Assembly (NCBI RefSeq): GCF_000212695.1 | Contig: NC_015514.1 | Span: 1,302,001-1,366,000, forward strand | Length of the DNA: 64,000 nucleotides | Direction of reading: 5' to 3' | Origin: Cellulomonas fimi ATCC 484 | Lineage (GTDB): Bacteria; Actinomycetota; Actinomycetes; Actinomycetales; Cellulomonadaceae | Shown here: one piece after another, positions 17,061 through 24,839 of the stretch | How the letters are laid out: each line of letters begins with the position of its first letter | How positions within the stretch are numbered: the first letter of the stretch is position 1 | Made by a program: the position numbers and the translations under genes | Notes under the pieces: model-generated | The model's database searches: none | Seen by the model: the letters and a program-made list of their open reading frames with translations, nothing else | What the model was told of the DNA's origin: nothing

Positions 17061-17076
17061 CACCGGGGCCCCGGTG
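17061..17076. promoter_or_regulatory. Perfect 16-bp palindrome upstream of the envelope operon
   Basis: CACCGGGGCCCCGGTG is a perfect inverted repeat with no spacer, 73-88 bases upstream of the first envelope gene (start 16988, minus strand). It is a possible operator, but short GC-only palindromes arise easily at this base composition. Confidence 0.3.
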
Positions 17077-17206
17077 CTCCACACGGGGTCGGGAGGACCA
17101 GCGGGTGTCCCGCGTCCTCGAGGGGGCCGGCGGTCTGCTACGTCGGCGGGGCGGCCCTCGTGGGGGCCGGCTCCTGCCAGGCTAGGTCGGCACTCCCGGA
17201 CCGGCC

Positions 17207-17232
17207 ACCGGAACGGCCCGGGGCCGTCCGGT
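17207..17232 (-). terminator. Hairpin terminator after the ADP-ribosylglycohydrolase gene
   Basis: An 11-bp stem with one bulged A and a three-base loop, 33 bases past the stop of the minus-strand gene that ends at 17265. No U-tract is present, as is common in GC-rich actinobacteria. Confidence 0.5.
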
Positions 17233-17264
17233 CGCCCGGCGGGGGTGGTGCCTGCCCGGTGCGG

Positions 17265-18227
17265 TCAGGCGCACCCGGCGCGGGCCGCGCGGCGTCCCAG
17301 GTCGACGAGGTCCTCGCCCGTGAGGCCGGGCCAGCCGTGCACGGCGGTGCGCCAGTCCGACGGCACCGCGGACGCGCCCCAGCGGGCGCCGAGGAGCGCA
17401 CCGGCGATCGCGGCCACGGTGTCGGTGTCGTCGCCCGCGTGCACCGCGGCCTGCAGCGCGTCGGGCAGGTGACGCGTGCCGTCATGGGCCGTCGTGGTCG
17501 TGATCGCGGCCCACGCGGCCTGCAGCGCGGTGACCGTGAACCCGTTCGGCGCGAAGAGCGCCGGGTCCGCTCCCGTGGCGTCCTCGATGCGGGTCTGCCA
17601 TGCGTCGCGCCGGTCGGGCGGCAGGAGGTCGAGGCCGCCGAGCAGGTCGAGGCGCGCGTCGAGGACCGCGACGCGCACCGCCTCGGACCACAGCACGCAC
17701 GAGTCGCCCGCGAGGTCGTCGGCGTGCGTGAGCAGCGCGACCGCGCGCGCGGCGGCGGCGGTGCGCTCGCGGTCGTGCAGAGCCGTGAGCCCGACGACGC
17801 CCGTCCGCATGAGGGCGCCGTTGCCGGCGGTGCGTCCGGTCAGGTCGTGCAGCTGCGCGGACCGCGCGCGCAGGTTTGCCGCGCTGCCCGGCCCGGGGGT
17901 CTCGGTCGTGAGGACCTGACGGGTCTGCGCGCCGACGTCGGACGCGCCACCCGTGAGCCAGGCGAGGAAGCCGTCGGCGACCGCGTCGAGCGCCGCGTCG
18001 GACGTCAGGTCGGTGCCCGTGGCGGCGACGCGCGCGACGCAGACGCTCATCTGGGTGTCGTCGGACCACTCGCCGGGTGCGTAGGGCCCGAGCCCGCCGC
18101 CGACCATCCGCGCCGGCCCGTCGAACGGCGGTGCGAACTCGTACGGGACGCCGAGCGCGTCGCCGACCGCCTGGGCCAGCAGCACGCCCGCGGCGCGGTC
18201 GAGCAGGGCGGTCTGGGCGTCGTCCAC
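17265..18227 (-). CDS. ADP-ribosylglycohydrolase family protein
   Basis: 320-residue enzyme of the DraG/ARH family, which removes ADP-ribose from proteins or nucleic acids using two Mg ions. GVLLAQAVGDALGVPYEF at the N-terminus, GEWSDDTQMS (metal ligands) and HAGDDTDTVAAIAGALLGA near the C-terminus are the family motifs and are intact. GTG 18227 was chosen because the domain begins right after it and GGAGA lies about eight bases upstream. It is divergent from the PadR gene, sharing a 238-base intergenic region. No matching ADP-ribosyltransferase is visible in the window, so the target is unknown. Confidence 0.85.
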   Translation of the reverse strand: MDDAQTALLDRAAGVLLAQAVGDALGVPYEFAPPFDGPARMVGGGLGPYAPGEWSDDTQMSVCVARVAATGTDLTSDAALDAVADGFLAWLTGGASDVGAQTRQVLTTETPGPGSAANLRARSAQLHDLTGRTAGNGALMRTGVVGLTALHDRERTAAAARAVALLTHADDLAGDSCVLWSEAVRVAVLDARLDLLGGLDLLPPDRRDAWQTRIEDATGADPALFAPNGFTVTALQAAWAAITTTTAHDGTRHLPDALQAAVHAGDDTDTVAAIAGALLGARWGASAVPSDWRTAVHGWPGLTGEDLVDLGRRAARAGCA

Positions 18228-18331
18228 GGGCGGGTCTCCGTCGGTCGCGGGGGGGGTGTGGCGGTGGCCGGGCCACGGGCCGACCGGGCGCAGCATGCCA
18301 CGGGCGTGCGGGCGCGGATCCCGCGGTCTTG

Positions 18332-18358
18332 TCAACGATCTATCAACGATATATCGTT
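18332..18358. promoter_or_regulatory. PadR-type operator
   Basis: Perfect 14-bp palindrome AACGATATATCGTT at 18345-18358, overlapped by a direct repeat of TCAACGAT at 18332 and 18343. This strongly AT-rich site stands out from its surroundings and has the ATAT-centred shape of PadR operators. It sits 108 bases upstream of padR, between it and the divergent hydrolase gene, so autoregulation is likely. Confidence 0.7.
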
Positions 18359-18465
18359 CGAGACGTCGGGACGCGAGGCCCGCACCTCCCGGACCACCGG
18401 TCGAGACCTGCCCGCGCCAGGAAGCACCCTCCCGACGACCCACCCCAGACCTCAGGAGGACGACC

Positions 18466-19185
18466 ATGCGACACCACCACTTCCACCACGACCCCGACCT
18501 GCACGACGTCCCCGGCGAGGGCGACCGCCGCGGCCGCGGCGGGGGCTTCGGACCCGGCCCCGGCTTCCGTCCTGGACCCGGTCCCGGCTTCGGCGCGGGG
18601 TTCGGACCCGGCCCGCGTGGCGGCTTCGGTCCTCGGCACGGCGGCCCGCACGGCCGCGGCGGACGGGGGAGGGCGGGGCGGGGCGACATCCGCGCCGCGG
18701 TCCTGCTCCTGCTCGCCGAGCAGCCGATGCACGGCTACCAGCTCATCCAGGAGGTCGCCGAGCGCTCGCAGGGGCGCTGGCGGCCCAGCCCCGGCGCCGT
18801 CTACCCGGCGCTCGCACTCCTGGAGGACGAGGGTCTCGTGACCCTCGTCGCCCAGGGCGGCCGGCGCCTGGCCAGCCTCACCGACGCGGGCCGCGCGCAC
18901 GTCGAGGAGCACCGCGACGCCCTCGGAGCGCCGTGGCTCGACGCCGCAGAGCGTCCCGAGCAGCCGCACCGGGCGCTGCGCCCGGCCCTCGAGGCGCTGT
19001 CCGCCGCCGCCGTCCAGGTGGCGCGCACGGGTACCCCGGAGCAGGCGACGGCCGCCGTGGCGGTCCTCGACCGCGCCCGGCGCGACCTGTACCTGCTGCT
19101 CGCGGGCGAGCCGGTCGCCCCGGCCGACCTCCACGCCGTCGCAGGTCAGGGCGGCGACGCACCTGCGGAGGGTGCCACGGCCTGA
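18466..19185 (+). CDS. PadR family transcriptional regulator with His-rich, Gly/Pro/Phe-rich N-terminus
   Basis: 239-residue winged-helix regulator. The PadR domain spans about residues 75-150 (AEQPMHGYQLIQEVAERSQG, SPGAVYPALALLEDEGLV), followed by a helical dimerisation region. The first 70 residues are atypical: a His-rich start (MRHHHFHHDPDLHD) and a long low-complexity Gly/Pro/Phe/Arg stretch. PadR proteins usually repress their own gene and a neighbouring exporter, but no exporter follows here. ATG 18466 follows CAGGAGGA. The His cluster might bind metal, but it may only be a disordered tail. Confidence 0.85.
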   Translation: MRHHHFHHDPDLHDVPGEGDRRGRGGGFGPGPGFRPGPGPGFGAGFGPGPRGGFGPRHGGPHGRGGRGRAGRGDIRAAVLLLLAEQPMHGYQLIQEVAERSQGRWRPSPGAVYPALALLEDEGLVTLVAQGGRRLASLTDAGRAHVEEHRDALGAPWLDAAERPEQPHRALRPALEALSAAAVQVARTGTPEQATAAVAVLDRARRDLYLLLAGEPVAPADLHAVAGQGGDAPAEGATA

Positions 19186-19205
19186 CGGGCCGGTCCGTCC
19201 GCACG

Positions 19206-19248
19206 ACGACGACCCCTCCGACGCATGCCGCGCCGGAGGGGTCGTCGT
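19206..19248 (+). terminator. Terminator after padR
   Basis: Perfect 15-bp stem (19206-19220 with 19234-19248) and 13-base loop, beginning 21 bases after the padR stop. No U-tract. It insulates padR from the downstream riboswitch. Confidence 0.75.
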
Positions 19249-19304
19249 GCTGCCCGCCGTGACGAGCGTCTCGCTGACCGGGTGGTCACCGATCGACTAT
19301 CCTG

Positions 19305-19395
19305 GCCGCGGTTCACGAGCTGCAGCGTCAAGTACCCGGCTGGCTGCACGGCAACCCTCCTGATCGAGCGGGGTGCCCCGGGGCGAGAACCGGTG
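19305..19395 (+). ncRNA. SAM-IV-like riboswitch
   Basis: Aptamer that binds S-adenosylmethionine and lowers expression of sulfur/methionine genes. The segment contains blocks typical of actinobacterial SAM-IV: TCACGAG, CAGCGTCAAG, CACGGCAACCCTCC and GGGGTGCCCCGGG. The closing helix CGGTTC (19309-19314) pairs with GAACCG (19387-19392). It lies about 510 bases upstream of metQ and directly after the padR terminator, so it starts the met transcript or a short leader transcript. I matched it by eye to the SAM-IV pattern. A covariance-model search would decide between SAM-IV and the related SAM-I/IV form. Confidence 0.8.
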
Positions 19396-19519
19396 GTGCG
19401 TCACGGTGGCGCCCACAAGTCGGCCGGCGCCCCGGCGCCCGAGGAGGACCATGCGCACCGCTCCCGCGTCGCACGCCCGTGCGACCGCCCCGCGACCGCG
19501 TGCCCACCTGCTGGCCGTC

Positions 19520-19558
19520 TCAAATCCCGATACGAATGATCGGAATTTGACACGTGTC
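19520..19558. promoter_or_regulatory. AT-rich inverted repeat overlapping a -35-like TTGACA
   Basis: TCAAATCCCGAT (19520-19531) is mirrored by ATCGGAATTTGA (19539-19550): 12-base arms with one mismatch and a 7-base spacer. TTGACA (19547-19552) overlaps the right arm, and GACACGTGTC (19549-19558) is a further perfect palindrome. The AT content is far above the surroundings, which fits a protein-binding operator over an internal promoter. No clear -10 box was found. Confidence 0.5.
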
Positions 19559-19627
19559 CAGCAGCACCGCTTCACTGACGGTACCGCCGGGAGCCACCGC
19601 GCCCCGGCCCGAGGAAGAGGTCGATCG

Positions 19628-19720
19628 ATGGACACCCGCGAGGCCCGCACCCTGACCGCCACCACGGCCGTCATGTGTCGCATGCCCGCGTGTCCGGCGA
19701 CCCGCGGCCCGCTGGCCTGA
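19628..19720 (+). CDS. Short Met/Cys leader peptide candidate
   Basis: A 30-residue peptide whose second half holds the cluster VMCRMPACP. Both Cys codons are TGT, although Cys is almost always TGC in this window, so the codons look chosen for ribosome stalling. GAGGAAGAGG lies about eight bases before the ATG. A strong hairpin begins 31 bases after the stop. The layout is that of a leader-peptide attenuator ahead of metQ, sensing cysteine or methionine supply. The frame is also open upstream to an ATG at 19451 (89 residues, with a good GGAGG), so a longer protein is an alternative. Confidence 0.5.
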   Translation: MDTREARTLTATTAVMCRMPACPATRGPLA

Positions 19721-19750
19721 GCCGGCACCGAGCCGTCCCCCGTCGCACCT

Positions 19751-19780
19751 GAGGCACCCGGCGCCCGCGCCGGGTGCCTC
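19751..19780 (+). terminator. Attenuator-type hairpin upstream of metQ
   Basis: Perfect 13-bp stem (19751-19763 with 19768-19780) and four-base loop, between the leader peptide and metQ. The upstream segment GGCACC near 19724 could pair with GGTGCC in the right arm and disrupt it. There is no U-tract. Confidence 0.6.
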
Positions 19781-19902
19781 GCCGGACGGCGTCGCGCCGT
19801 CCTCCGTCCCCCGCCGGCCCGCCCGGGCCCGGCACCTCCCTGCGTCGCCGCCCGACGCCCCGCCTTCCCGGCAGTCGCCGGGTGCACCCCTAGGAGACAC
19901 GC

Positions 19903-20856
19903 ATGTCCGAGAACGTCCCCGTCCTGCCGGCCAAGAACGGAGGCGGACGCCGCACCGGCCTCGTCGTCGGTGCCGTCGTCGCCGTGGTGGTCCTCGTCGC
20001 CGCGCTCGTGTTCGCGCTCACACGTCCCGGCACGGACGACGCCGCCGCCGCGGAGGAGGGTGCGACCGTCGTGCGCCTCGGGACGACCGACGTCGCCCAG
20101 CCGCACTGGGAGATCCTCACCGAGCTGGCCGCGGAGGAGGGGATCGACCTCGAGATCGTCGGCTTCTCGGAGTACACGCAGCCGAACCCGGCGCTCACCG
20201 AGGACGAGATCGACCTCAACGCGTTCCAGCACATCCTGTATCTGGCCGACCACAACAACAACACCGGCGACGACCTGCAGCCCATCGGCTCCACGCTGAT
20301 CGTCCCGCTGCCGCTGTACTCCGAGAAGCACGAGGACGTCAGCGAGTTCACGAAGGGCGAGCAGGTCGCGATCCCCAACGACGCGACCAACCAGGCGCGC
20401 GCGCTGTTCGTGCTCGAGGAGGCCGGGCTCATCACGTTCACCGGCGAGCCCAAGGTCCCGACGCCGGACGACGTCGACACCGAGAAGTCCACGGTCGTCG
20501 TGCGCCCGGTGGAGGCCTCGCAGACCGCCGGCCTCATCAGCGACCCCGACATCGCGGGCGTGATCGTCAACAACAACTTCGCGACCGACGCGGGCTTCGA
20601 CCTCGACGGCTACGTCTTCGCGGACGACCCGAGCTCGCAGGGCGCGCAGCCGTACATCAACGTCATCGCGGCCCGCCCGGACGACGTGGACAACCCGGCG
20701 TACCAGAAGATCGTCGAGCTCTACCACGACCCGAAGGTGCTCGAGTCGGTCGTCGAGTCCTCCGGCGGCACCGCCGTCATCGTCGAGGGCTACGACGCGG
20801 CGAAGCTGAAGGACGTCCTCGCCGAGACGCAGGAGAACCTCAAGGCCGCGGGCTGA
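19903..20856 (+). CDS. metQ: Methionine ABC transporter substrate-binding protein (MetQ/NlpA), membrane-anchored
   Basis: Solute receptor of the methionine importer, 317 residues, NlpA family. The mature domain has VRLGTTDVAQPHWEIL, DLNAFQHILYL and AIPNDATNQARAL, all typical. Unusually there is no lipobox cysteine. A positively charged N-terminus and an uncleaved-looking helix (about residues 20-41, LVVGAVVAVVVLVAALVFAL) would anchor it as a membrane protein instead. The ATG at 19903 has TAGGAGA upstream. The gene is preceded by a SAM riboswitch, leader peptide and hairpin, and followed by metN and metI. Confidence 0.9.
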   Translation: MSENVPVLPAKNGGGRRTGLVVGAVVAVVVLVAALVFALTRPGTDDAAAAEEGATVVRLGTTDVAQPHWEILTELAAEEGIDLEIVGFSEYTQPNPALTEDEIDLNAFQHILYLADHNNNTGDDLQPIGSTLIVPLPLYSEKHEDVSEFTKGEQVAIPNDATNQARALFVLEEAGLITFTGEPKVPTPDDVDTEKSTVVVRPVEASQTAGLISDPDIAGVIVNNNFATDAGFDLDGYVFADDPSSQGAQPYINVIAARPDDVDNPAYQKIVELYHDPKVLESVVESSGGTAVIVEGYDAAKLKDVLAETQENLKAAG

Positions 20857-20863
20857 CCCCCCC

Positions 20864-20902
20864 GCGCGGCCCGGCACCTCACCGCGAGGCGCCGGGCCGC
20901 GC
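20864..20902 (+). terminator. Stable hairpin between metQ and metN
   Basis: Perfect 12-bp stem (20864-20875 with 20891-20902) with a 15-base loop, eight bases after the metQ stop. It has the same position relative to the binding-protein gene as the hairpin at 2863, fitting partial termination or mRNA protection that favours receptor expression. Confidence 0.55.
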
Positions 20903-20984
20903 AGCCGTTCCCCCGGGCGCCACCCCAGCCCGCCGCCCCGGTCCACCCGACGAGGCCCGACCGGCCTTGCGAAAGGTCCCCCAC

Positions 20985-22004
20985 GTGACCCCCATCATCG
21001 AGTTCCGCGACGTCCGCAAGGTGTTCGACGGCCCGAACGGGCCGATCCACGCCGTCGACGGCGTCGACCTCGCCGTCGAGAAGGGCGAGATCTTCGGTGT
21101 CATCGGCTACTCCGGCGCCGGCAAGAGCACGCTCGTGCGGCTCATCAACGGCCTCGAGCGCGTGACGTCCGGGCAGCTCCTCGTCGACGGCGACGACGTC
21201 GCCGCGCTGAGCGAGCGCCAGCTCGAGCGCAAGCGCCGCGACATCGGCATGATCTTCCAGCAGTTCAACCTCTTCTCGTCGCGCACCGTCGCCGGGAACG
21301 TGGCGTTCCCGCTCAAGGTCGCGGGCTGGCCCAAGGCGGACCGCGACCGGCGCATCGCCGAGCTGCTCGACTTCGTCGGCCTCCTCGACCGCGCGCACTC
21401 CTACCCGGACCAGCTCTCCGGCGGCCAGAAGCAGCGCGTCGGCATCGCGCGCGCTCTCGCCGCGCAGCCGAAGATCCTGCTGGCCGACGAGTCGACCAGC
21501 GCGCTCGACCCGCAGACGACGCAGGACGTCCTGCGGCTGCTGCAGAAGGTCAACCGCGAGCTCGGCGTGACGATCGTCGTCATCACGCACGAGCTCGAGG
21601 TCGTACGCGCGATCGCGGACCGCGTCGCCGTGCTGGAGGACGGGAAGGTCGCCGAGCAGGGGACCGTGTTCGACGTCTTCACCAACCCGCAGGCTGACGT
21701 CACGCAGCGGTTCGTCTCGACAGTCGTGCACGACCGGCCGCGTGGCGCGGTGCTGGAGCGGCTGCAGCGCACGCACACCGGCCGCATCGTCACCGCGACC
21801 GTGACCGACGGGTCGCGCCTCGGCGCCGTGCTCGCGTCCGCTGGCGGCCTGGGCGTGACCTTCGAGATCGTCTACGGCGGCATCGGCACGCTGCAGGACC
21901 AGTCCTTCGGCTCGCTCACCCTCGCCCTCGACGGCCGCGACGAGGACGTCGACGCGCTCGTCGAGCGGCTCCGCGCGGTCACCCCGATCGAGGAGGCACG
22001 ATGA
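20985..22004 (+). CDS. metN: Methionine ABC transporter ATP-binding protein MetN
   Basis: ATPase of the methionine importer, 339 residues. Walker A GYSGAGKST, signature LSGGQKQR, Walker B ILLADESTSALD and VITHE are intact. The C-terminal extension (about residues 260-335) is the NIL domain, which binds methionine and inhibits transport when cytoplasmic methionine is high. The GTG at 20985 has AAAGG upstream; an alternative TTG at 20967 is less likely. It overlaps metI by ATGA. Confidence 0.95.
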   Translation: MTPIIEFRDVRKVFDGPNGPIHAVDGVDLAVEKGEIFGVIGYSGAGKSTLVRLINGLERVTSGQLLVDGDDVAALSERQLERKRRDIGMIFQQFNLFSSRTVAGNVAFPLKVAGWPKADRDRRIAELLDFVGLLDRAHSYPDQLSGGQKQRVGIARALAAQPKILLADESTSALDPQTTQDVLRLLQKVNRELGVTIVVITHELEVVRAIADRVAVLEDGKVAEQGTVFDVFTNPQADVTQRFVSTVVHDRPRGAVLERLQRTHTGRIVTATVTDGSRLGAVLASAGGLGVTFEIVYGGIGTLQDQSFGSLTLALDGRDEDVDALVERLRAVTPIEEAR

Positions 22005-22744
22005 CCGCCCTGCTCCTGCCGGCAGCCGTCCCGGCGGTGCTGCCCGCCGCACCGCTGCCCGCCGCACCCCTGCCCGCGGCGGGGGAGTTCGACTGGGCGT
22101 TCCACGGCCCCAAGCTCCTGCAGGCCACGGGCGAGACGCTCTACATGGTCTCGGCCACGCTGCTCATCGGCGGGATCCTCGGGCTCGTGCTGGGCCTCGG
22201 CCTCTACACGACGCGCCGCGGGGGGCTGCTGGCGAACCGTGGCGTCTTCGCCGTGCTCAACCTGCTCGTCAACGTGTTCCGGCCGATCCCGTTCCTCATC
22301 CTGCTCATGATCATCGCGCCCGTCACGGTGACCCTGATCGGCACCCGGCTGGGCAGCACCGCGATGATCGTGCCGCTGTCGTTCGCCGCGACCTTCGGGG
22401 TCTCGCGGATCGTCGAGCAGAACCTCGTCGCGATCCAGCCCGGTGTCATCGAGGCGGCCCGGGCGACGGGTGCGTCGCGGTGGCGGATCGTCACGACGCT
22501 GCTCGTGCCCGAGGCGCTCGGCCCGCTCGTGCTCGGGTACACGTTCGTGTTCGTCGCCCTGGTCGACATGTCCGCGCTCGCGGGCACGCTCGACGGCGGC
22601 GGGCTCGGCGCGTTCGCGCTGGACTACGGGTACAAGCGGTGGAACTTCGCCGTCGTGTGGATCACGGTGCTCGTCATCATCGTCCTCGTGCAGCTCGCGC
22701 AGGCCCTCGGCAACCGCCTGTCGCGCCGCATCCTGCGCCGCTGA
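22001..22744 (+). CDS. metI: Methionine ABC transporter permease MetI
   Basis: Permease of the methionine importer, 247 residues. After an Ala/Pro-rich start of about 27 residues there are about five membrane helices and the EAA loop EAARATGASRWRIV. It is translationally coupled to metN by an ATGA overlap and completes the MetQNI system. A strong symmetric terminator follows. The N-terminal AAPLPAAPLPAAG repeat is low complexity and may be a signal-anchor extension. Confidence 0.95.
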   Translation: MTALLLPAAVPAVLPAAPLPAAPLPAAGEFDWAFHGPKLLQATGETLYMVSATLLIGGILGLVLGLGLYTTRRGGLLANRGVFAVLNLLVNVFRPIPFLILLMIIAPVTVTLIGTRLGSTAMIVPLSFAATFGVSRIVEQNLVAIQPGVIEAARATGASRWRIVTTLLVPEALGPLVLGYTFVFVALVDMSALAGTLDGGGLGAFALDYGYKRWNFAVVWITVLVIIVLVQLAQALGNRLSRRILRR

Positions 22745-22781
22745 CCCCACCCGGGTCCGCCGGCCGGTGCGCCGACGCGCA

Positions 22782-22837
22782 CCAGACCCACCTGACGCCC
22801 GGTCCCGCGGTGCGCGGCGTGCGTCAGGTGGGTCTGG
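22782..22837. terminator. Bidirectional terminator between metI and the convergent operon
   Basis: Perfect 17-bp stem (22782-22798 with 22821-22837), loop of 22 bases, located between the ends of the plus-strand met operon and the minus-strand gene ending at 22890. It can end both transcripts. Confidence 0.75.
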
Positions 22838-22889
22838 GGGCCCGCGGGTGAGCGGCCGAGGGGACGGGGCGGGGGACCGGGCTGTCCGG

Positions 22890-24821
22890 TCAGGGACGGG
22901 CCGGGCGGGCGCCGTCGCCGAAGCCGCCACGAGCGCCGCCGCCCGGGCCCATGCCCTCCTGCGCCTCGCCCGCAGTGCCGGTCGCGACCGTGGACGCCGC
23001 TGCGGCGTCGCCGTCGTGGGACAGGCCCGTCGCGTCGGTCACGCCGACCGACCCGCCCACCGCCGCGGTGTACGTCGCGCCGGAGGTGACACCGGCCGCC
23101 GTGTAGACGACCGACGAGAACGACGTCGTCGCGGTGAACGACACGAGGGCGGTCCCGTCCGCGTCGACGACGTGGACCACCGAGCCGGCGTCCTGCGTGC
23201 CGTCGAGCGTGAGCCCCACGAACGACTGCGCGGACGCGGCCGACGGCGTCTGCGCCATGCCGGCCGCCCCCAGCGCGAGCAGCTCGCCGCCGCTGACCTC
23301 GAACGTGCCGTTGTAGTCGAGCGCGCCGTTGCCCGCATCCGTCGGGCCGGACACGACGACCGTGCCGCCGCTCATCGTCATCGAGCCGTTCGAGTCGAGC
23401 CCGTCCCCGTCGGCGTCGACGACGAGCGTCCCGCCCGTGATCTCGACGAGCACGCCGTCCTGGGCCGACATCTCGCCGCCCCCGCCGACTGACCCGCCCG
23501 CGGCCGGGTCGGTGCCCGTGCCGGTGCTCCCGTCCGCCGCGGCGCCGGTGGTCGAGCCCGCCGTCGCGTTGACGCCGTCGTCGCTCGTCGTGAGCGTCGT
23601 GTCCCCGCCCGCGACCGTGACGACCGGCGCCTCGAGCCCTTCGACCGCGGTCGCCACGTCGAGCGTCCCGCCCGCGACCAGCAGCGCGCCCTCGGCGTGC
23701 ACACCGTCGTCGCCCGTCGCGAGCGTCACGTCGCCGCCCGTGACCGCGGCGACGCCGTCGGAGTGCACGGCGTCGTCGGCCGCGTCCACCTCGACGGTGC
23801 CGCCGCCGACGACGACGGTGACGCCCCCGGCCAGGCCCTTCGCCGAGGCTTCCGCGGCGACCGCGGTGCCGTGCCCGCCGCCCGCGACGACGGTCAGGGC
23901 GCCCTCGGCGACCACGACGTCGGTCGTCGCCGTCACGCCGTCGTCGCCCGCGGTCAGCGTGTGGTCGCCGCCCAGCACCGCGACGTACCCGAGCGCCGTG
24001 TCGTCGGCCTCGTCGGACTTCAGCGCGTCGCCGCCCGCGGTCACGTCGAGCGTGCCGCCCTGCACCACCAGGTAGTCCTTGCCGCGCACGCCGTCGTCGA
24101 CCGCGTCGACCGTGATCGTGCCGGACTCGACGACCAGCCCGTCCGTGCTCGCGATGCCGTCGTTCGAGCGGCCCTCGACGTCGAGCGCCCCGTCGCCCGT
24201 GATCGTGAGGTCGGCGGTGGTGAACAGCGCCGCGTTCGGCTCGTCGGTCTCGGCGTCCGGGTACACGTACTCGGAGGCGTCGGCGAGGTGGTTGGTCGAG
24301 CCGCTCGCCAGCATGACGACGACGCCTCCTGCGTCCGCGACCTGCAGCGGCGACGTCGTCGAGCTCGTGAGGTCGGCGCCGTCGAGCACGAGGACGACCG
24401 TGCCGTCGTCGGGGCTGTCGACGACGACGGAACCGTCGGTGAGCGTCCCCGACAGGGCGTAGGTGCCGGCCGCGGTGATGGTCACGGTGGACCCGTCGGC
24501 GCTCGCACCGGCGCCGTCGACCGTGGCGGTCGTGCCGTCGAGGGCGATCGTCGTCGCGCCCGAGGTGTCGTCGGTCGCGGTGGTCGCGTGCGCGGCGGTG
24601 TTCGCCGCCATCGTCGACTCGACGGTCACGTCGGCGTCGGTCGCGGTGGCCGCGGAGCCCGCGGACGCCTCGCCCGTGGCGGGGGTCGCGGCCGACGAGC
24701 AGCCGACCAGGGCGGCGGTGAGGGCGGTGACGAGGGCGGCGGGCGCCGCACGGCGTCGGGTCGGGCGCGGGGTGCCGCGTCGGGCGTCGGGTCGGGCGGG
24801 GCGTCGGGTGGGACGTCGCAC
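22890..24821 (-). CDS. Cthe_2159-like beta-helix carbohydrate-binding lipoprotein
   Basis: 643-residue secreted lipoprotein with lipobox LVGC at about residues 38-41. The body is a repetitive parallel beta-helix. Repeats of the form ADDGV/GDDGV with GGxLxV strands recur from about residue 200 to 480, for example VDAVDDGVRGKD and ATGDDGVHAEG. This pattern matches the Cthe_2159-type family (DUF4353), whose founder is a calcium-binding, cellulose/pectin-binding protein. The Asp-rich turns could bind calcium. A Gly/Ala/Arg-rich tail ends the protein. The GTG at 24821 has GAAGGAG upstream. It is the last gene after DUF4956 and VTC-domain genes, so it is probably the exported product of that unit. 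Confidence 0.8.
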   Translation of the reverse strand: MRRPTRRPARPDARRGTPRPTRRRAAPAALVTALTAALVGCSSAATPATGEASAGSAATATDADVTVESTMAANTAAHATTATDDTSGATTIALDGTTATVDGAGASADGSTVTITAAGTYALSGTLTDGSVVVDSPDDGTVVLVLDGADLTSSTTSPLQVADAGGVVVMLASGSTNHLADASEYVYPDAETDEPNAALFTTADLTITGDGALDVEGRSNDGIASTDGLVVESGTITVDAVDDGVRGKDYLVVQGGTLDVTAGGDALKSDEADDTALGYVAVLGGDHTLTAGDDGVTATTDVVVAEGALTVVAGGGHGTAVAAEASAKGLAGGVTVVVGGGTVEVDAADDAVHSDGVAAVTGGDVTLATGDDGVHAEGALLVAGGTLDVATAVEGLEAPVVTVAGGDTTLTTSDDGVNATAGSTTGAAADGSTGTGTDPAAGGSVGGGGEMSAQDGVLVEITGGTLVVDADGDGLDSNGSMTMSGGTVVVSGPTDAGNGALDYNGTFEVSGGELLALGAAGMAQTPSAASAQSFVGLTLDGTQDAGSVVHVVDADGTALVSFTATTSFSSVVYTAAGVTSGATYTAAVGGSVGVTDATGLSHDGDAAAASTVATGTAGEAQEGMGPGGGARGGFGDGARPARP

Positions 24822-24839
24822 GGGGGTGCTCCTTCGGGG

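Noticed and set aside
23400..24300. Tandem repeats or CRISPR-like repeats in the minus-strand beta-helix gene
   Set aside because: The repeats are codon-level echoes of the protein beta-helix repeats, without constant repeat-spacer lengths.
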